64,000 nt of DNA from Trebonia sp963767685 (GTDB lineage Bacteria > Actinomycetota > Actinomycetes > Streptosporangiales > Streptosporangiaceae), in NCBI GenBank assembly GCA_963767685.1, contig CAVYEZ010000009.1:1-64000 (forward strand), read 5' to 3'. Under the pieces are notes generated by a model. The model saw only the letters and a list, made by a program, of their open reading frames with translations. It ran no database searches and was not told the DNA's origin. Shown here piece after piece: positions 63,133 through 64,000 of the stretch; the stretch's first letter is position 1, and every line of letters begins with the position of its first letter. Made by a program: the position numbers and the translations under genes.

Positions 63133-63564
63133 ATGTTTCTCGGCACTCACGCGCCCCGGCTTGATGAGAAGGGACGGCTGTTCCTGCCCGCCAAGTACCG
63201 TGACGAACTCTCGGGGGGAGTCGTGATCACGAAGGGGCAGGAGCGCTGCCTGTACGTCTTCCCGCAGGACGAGTTCGGACGGATCACCGAGGCGCTGCGC
63301 ACGGCGCCGGTGACCGCCAAGGCCGTGCGGGACTACAGCCGGGTCTTTTTCGCCAGCGCTTCCGACGAGATACCGGACAAGCAGGGCCGGATCACGGTGC
63401 CCGCCGCGCTGCGCACGTACGCCGGCCTTGACCGGGACTGCGTGGTGATCGGGGCGAACACCCGGCTCGAGATCTGGGACGCCCAGGCGTGGGAAACCTA
63501 CCTGGCCGCCCAGGAGGACTCGTTCTCTGAGGCCGCTGAGGAGGTGCTACCAGGGATTCTCTGA
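63133..63564 (+). CDS. mraZ: Transcriptional regulator MraZ
   Basis: 143 residues from the ATG at 63133 with GGAGGTGAGG upstream. Two SpoVT/AbrB-like repeats: RLDEKGRLFLPAKYRDELSGG and EIPDKQGRITVPAALRTYAGLDRD, each with the DxxGR motif. MraZ forms a ring, represses the division and cell-wall cluster and binds the boxes just upstream. First gene of the dcw cluster; rsmH follows. Confidence 0.96.
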   Translation: MFLGTHAPRLDEKGRLFLPAKYRDELSGGVVITKGQERCLYVFPQDEFGRITEALRTAPVTAKAVRDYSRVFFASASDEIPDKQGRITVPAALRTYAGLDRDCVVIGANTRLEIWDAQAWETYLAAQEDSFSEAAEEVLPGIL

Positions 63565-63924
63565 CCGGTCGCCGGGAACCGCCCGGCCGACCACCGGCTG
63601 TCCGGCGGGTCTGGAAGCCGCACCCGGACCAATCGGCTGGCGCCACTTCCCCGGCGCCAGGCAAAGGTCACCGTTACCGGCGGGGACGACCGCGGGTAAC
63701 GACAAGGGCGCGGGCTCCAGGCCCCGCCGGGCACCGGACGGGCCAAGCGCGAGCAGACGAGAACAGGAATAAGGCGACGGGCCGCATCGGGGGCGGCCTG
63801 AGCGAGTAGCCGGCGCCGCGACGCGGTGGCGGGCAACCGGGAAAGTCGCCAGCACAGTGGCGGCGCCCGGCGCCGCGACCCGCGGGTAAGCAGTGGTTGC
63901 AGTACAGCGGAGCGGAGGGGTCAC
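63565..63924. other. Unusually long mraZ-rsmH spacer
   Basis: 360 bases of GC-rich sequence with no supported gene and no strong hairpin. In many actinobacteria this gap is shorter. It may hold a second dcw promoter. Confidence 0.45.
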
Positions 63925-64000
63925 GTGGGCGATCACGCCTATGGGCACGTGCCGGTGATGGCCGGCCGTATCGCCGCCCTCCTGCTGCCCGCGCTCACCG
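63925..64000 (+). CDS. rsmH: RsmH (16S rRNA m4C1402 methyltransferase), N-terminus only
   Basis: GTG at 63925 with GCGGAGGGG upstream starts a frame reading GDHAYGHVPVMAGRIAALLLPALT to the window edge; HVPVM is the RsmH N-terminal hallmark. Only 25 residues are inside the window. Second gene of the division cluster. Confidence 0.85.
   Translation, partial: MGDHAYGHVPVMAGRIAALLLPALT

Overview
The window joins DNA of two unrelated bacteria. Bases 1 to about 9930 look like a Gram-negative acidobacterium. The GC content is moderate, a beta-barrel outer-membrane protein is encoded, and the genes (hypB, a NiCoT-like nickel permease, HxlR regulator, DUF1772, STAS protein, AdhE, MmsA-type dehydrogenase, GMC oxidoreductase) are of acidobacterial type. 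Bases from about 9931 to 64000 are a very GC-rich actinobacterium, probably Streptosporangiales-like: GTG/TTG starts, translationally coupled operons, mraZ at the head of a division cluster, a PASTA kinase, DUF574 methyltransferase, F420-type oxidoreductase and TgpA/DUF58/MoxR. At the joint an outer-membrane gene and rsmB are both cut at the same base with no mobile element between them, so a chimeric assembly is the simplest reading. Genes left of the joint carry many single-base frameshifts, mostly in homopolymers. Genes right of it carry few (sthA, xdhC, the second sigma factor and one tandem repeat).

Layout of the actinobacterial part: an rsmB remnant; a dienelactone hydrolase; a threonine dehydratase/ArsR pair; an ABC transporter followed by a two-component system, divergent from a MerR regulator with its own operator; an aldo/keto reductase; a one-PASTA Ser/Thr kinase; a DUF2786 protein; rpe. 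Next come two tandem paralogous ECF sigma factors, each fused to a ZAS-like zinc finger, a membrane span and an extracytoplasmic Ig-like domain. A roughly 940-base gene-free, strand-asymmetric GC-rich stretch follows, then a HAD hydrolase, a lipoprotein and sthA. An FMN riboswitch leads ribE-ribBA-ribH, then hisG and a Nudix gene.

From 35 to 43 kb there are XdhC and MocA-like molybdoenzyme maturation factors, a toxin-antitoxin pair with an inverted-repeat operator, a LysE exporter, an aldose epimerase, a perfect 61-base AT-rich palindrome and a two-gene module whose larger protein holds a long Ala/Gln repeat. From 43 to 54 kb lie the shikimate operon aroC-aroK-aroB-aroQ-aroK, a phosphofructokinase and F420-type gene that diverge around two DasR-like operators, a DUF574 methyltransferase with a truncated copy beside it, and pepQ-efp-nusB. 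From 54 kb to the end are a membrane protein, a methyltransferase, dinB, DUF3040, the tgpA-DUF58-moxR operon, and mraZ preceded by four exactly 10-base-spaced boxes, with the start of rsmH at the right edge.

The most interesting points are the single-chain sigma/anti-sigma/sensor pair, the tandem GntR-type operators, the long palindrome, the frame-tolerant repeat gene and the chimeric joint.
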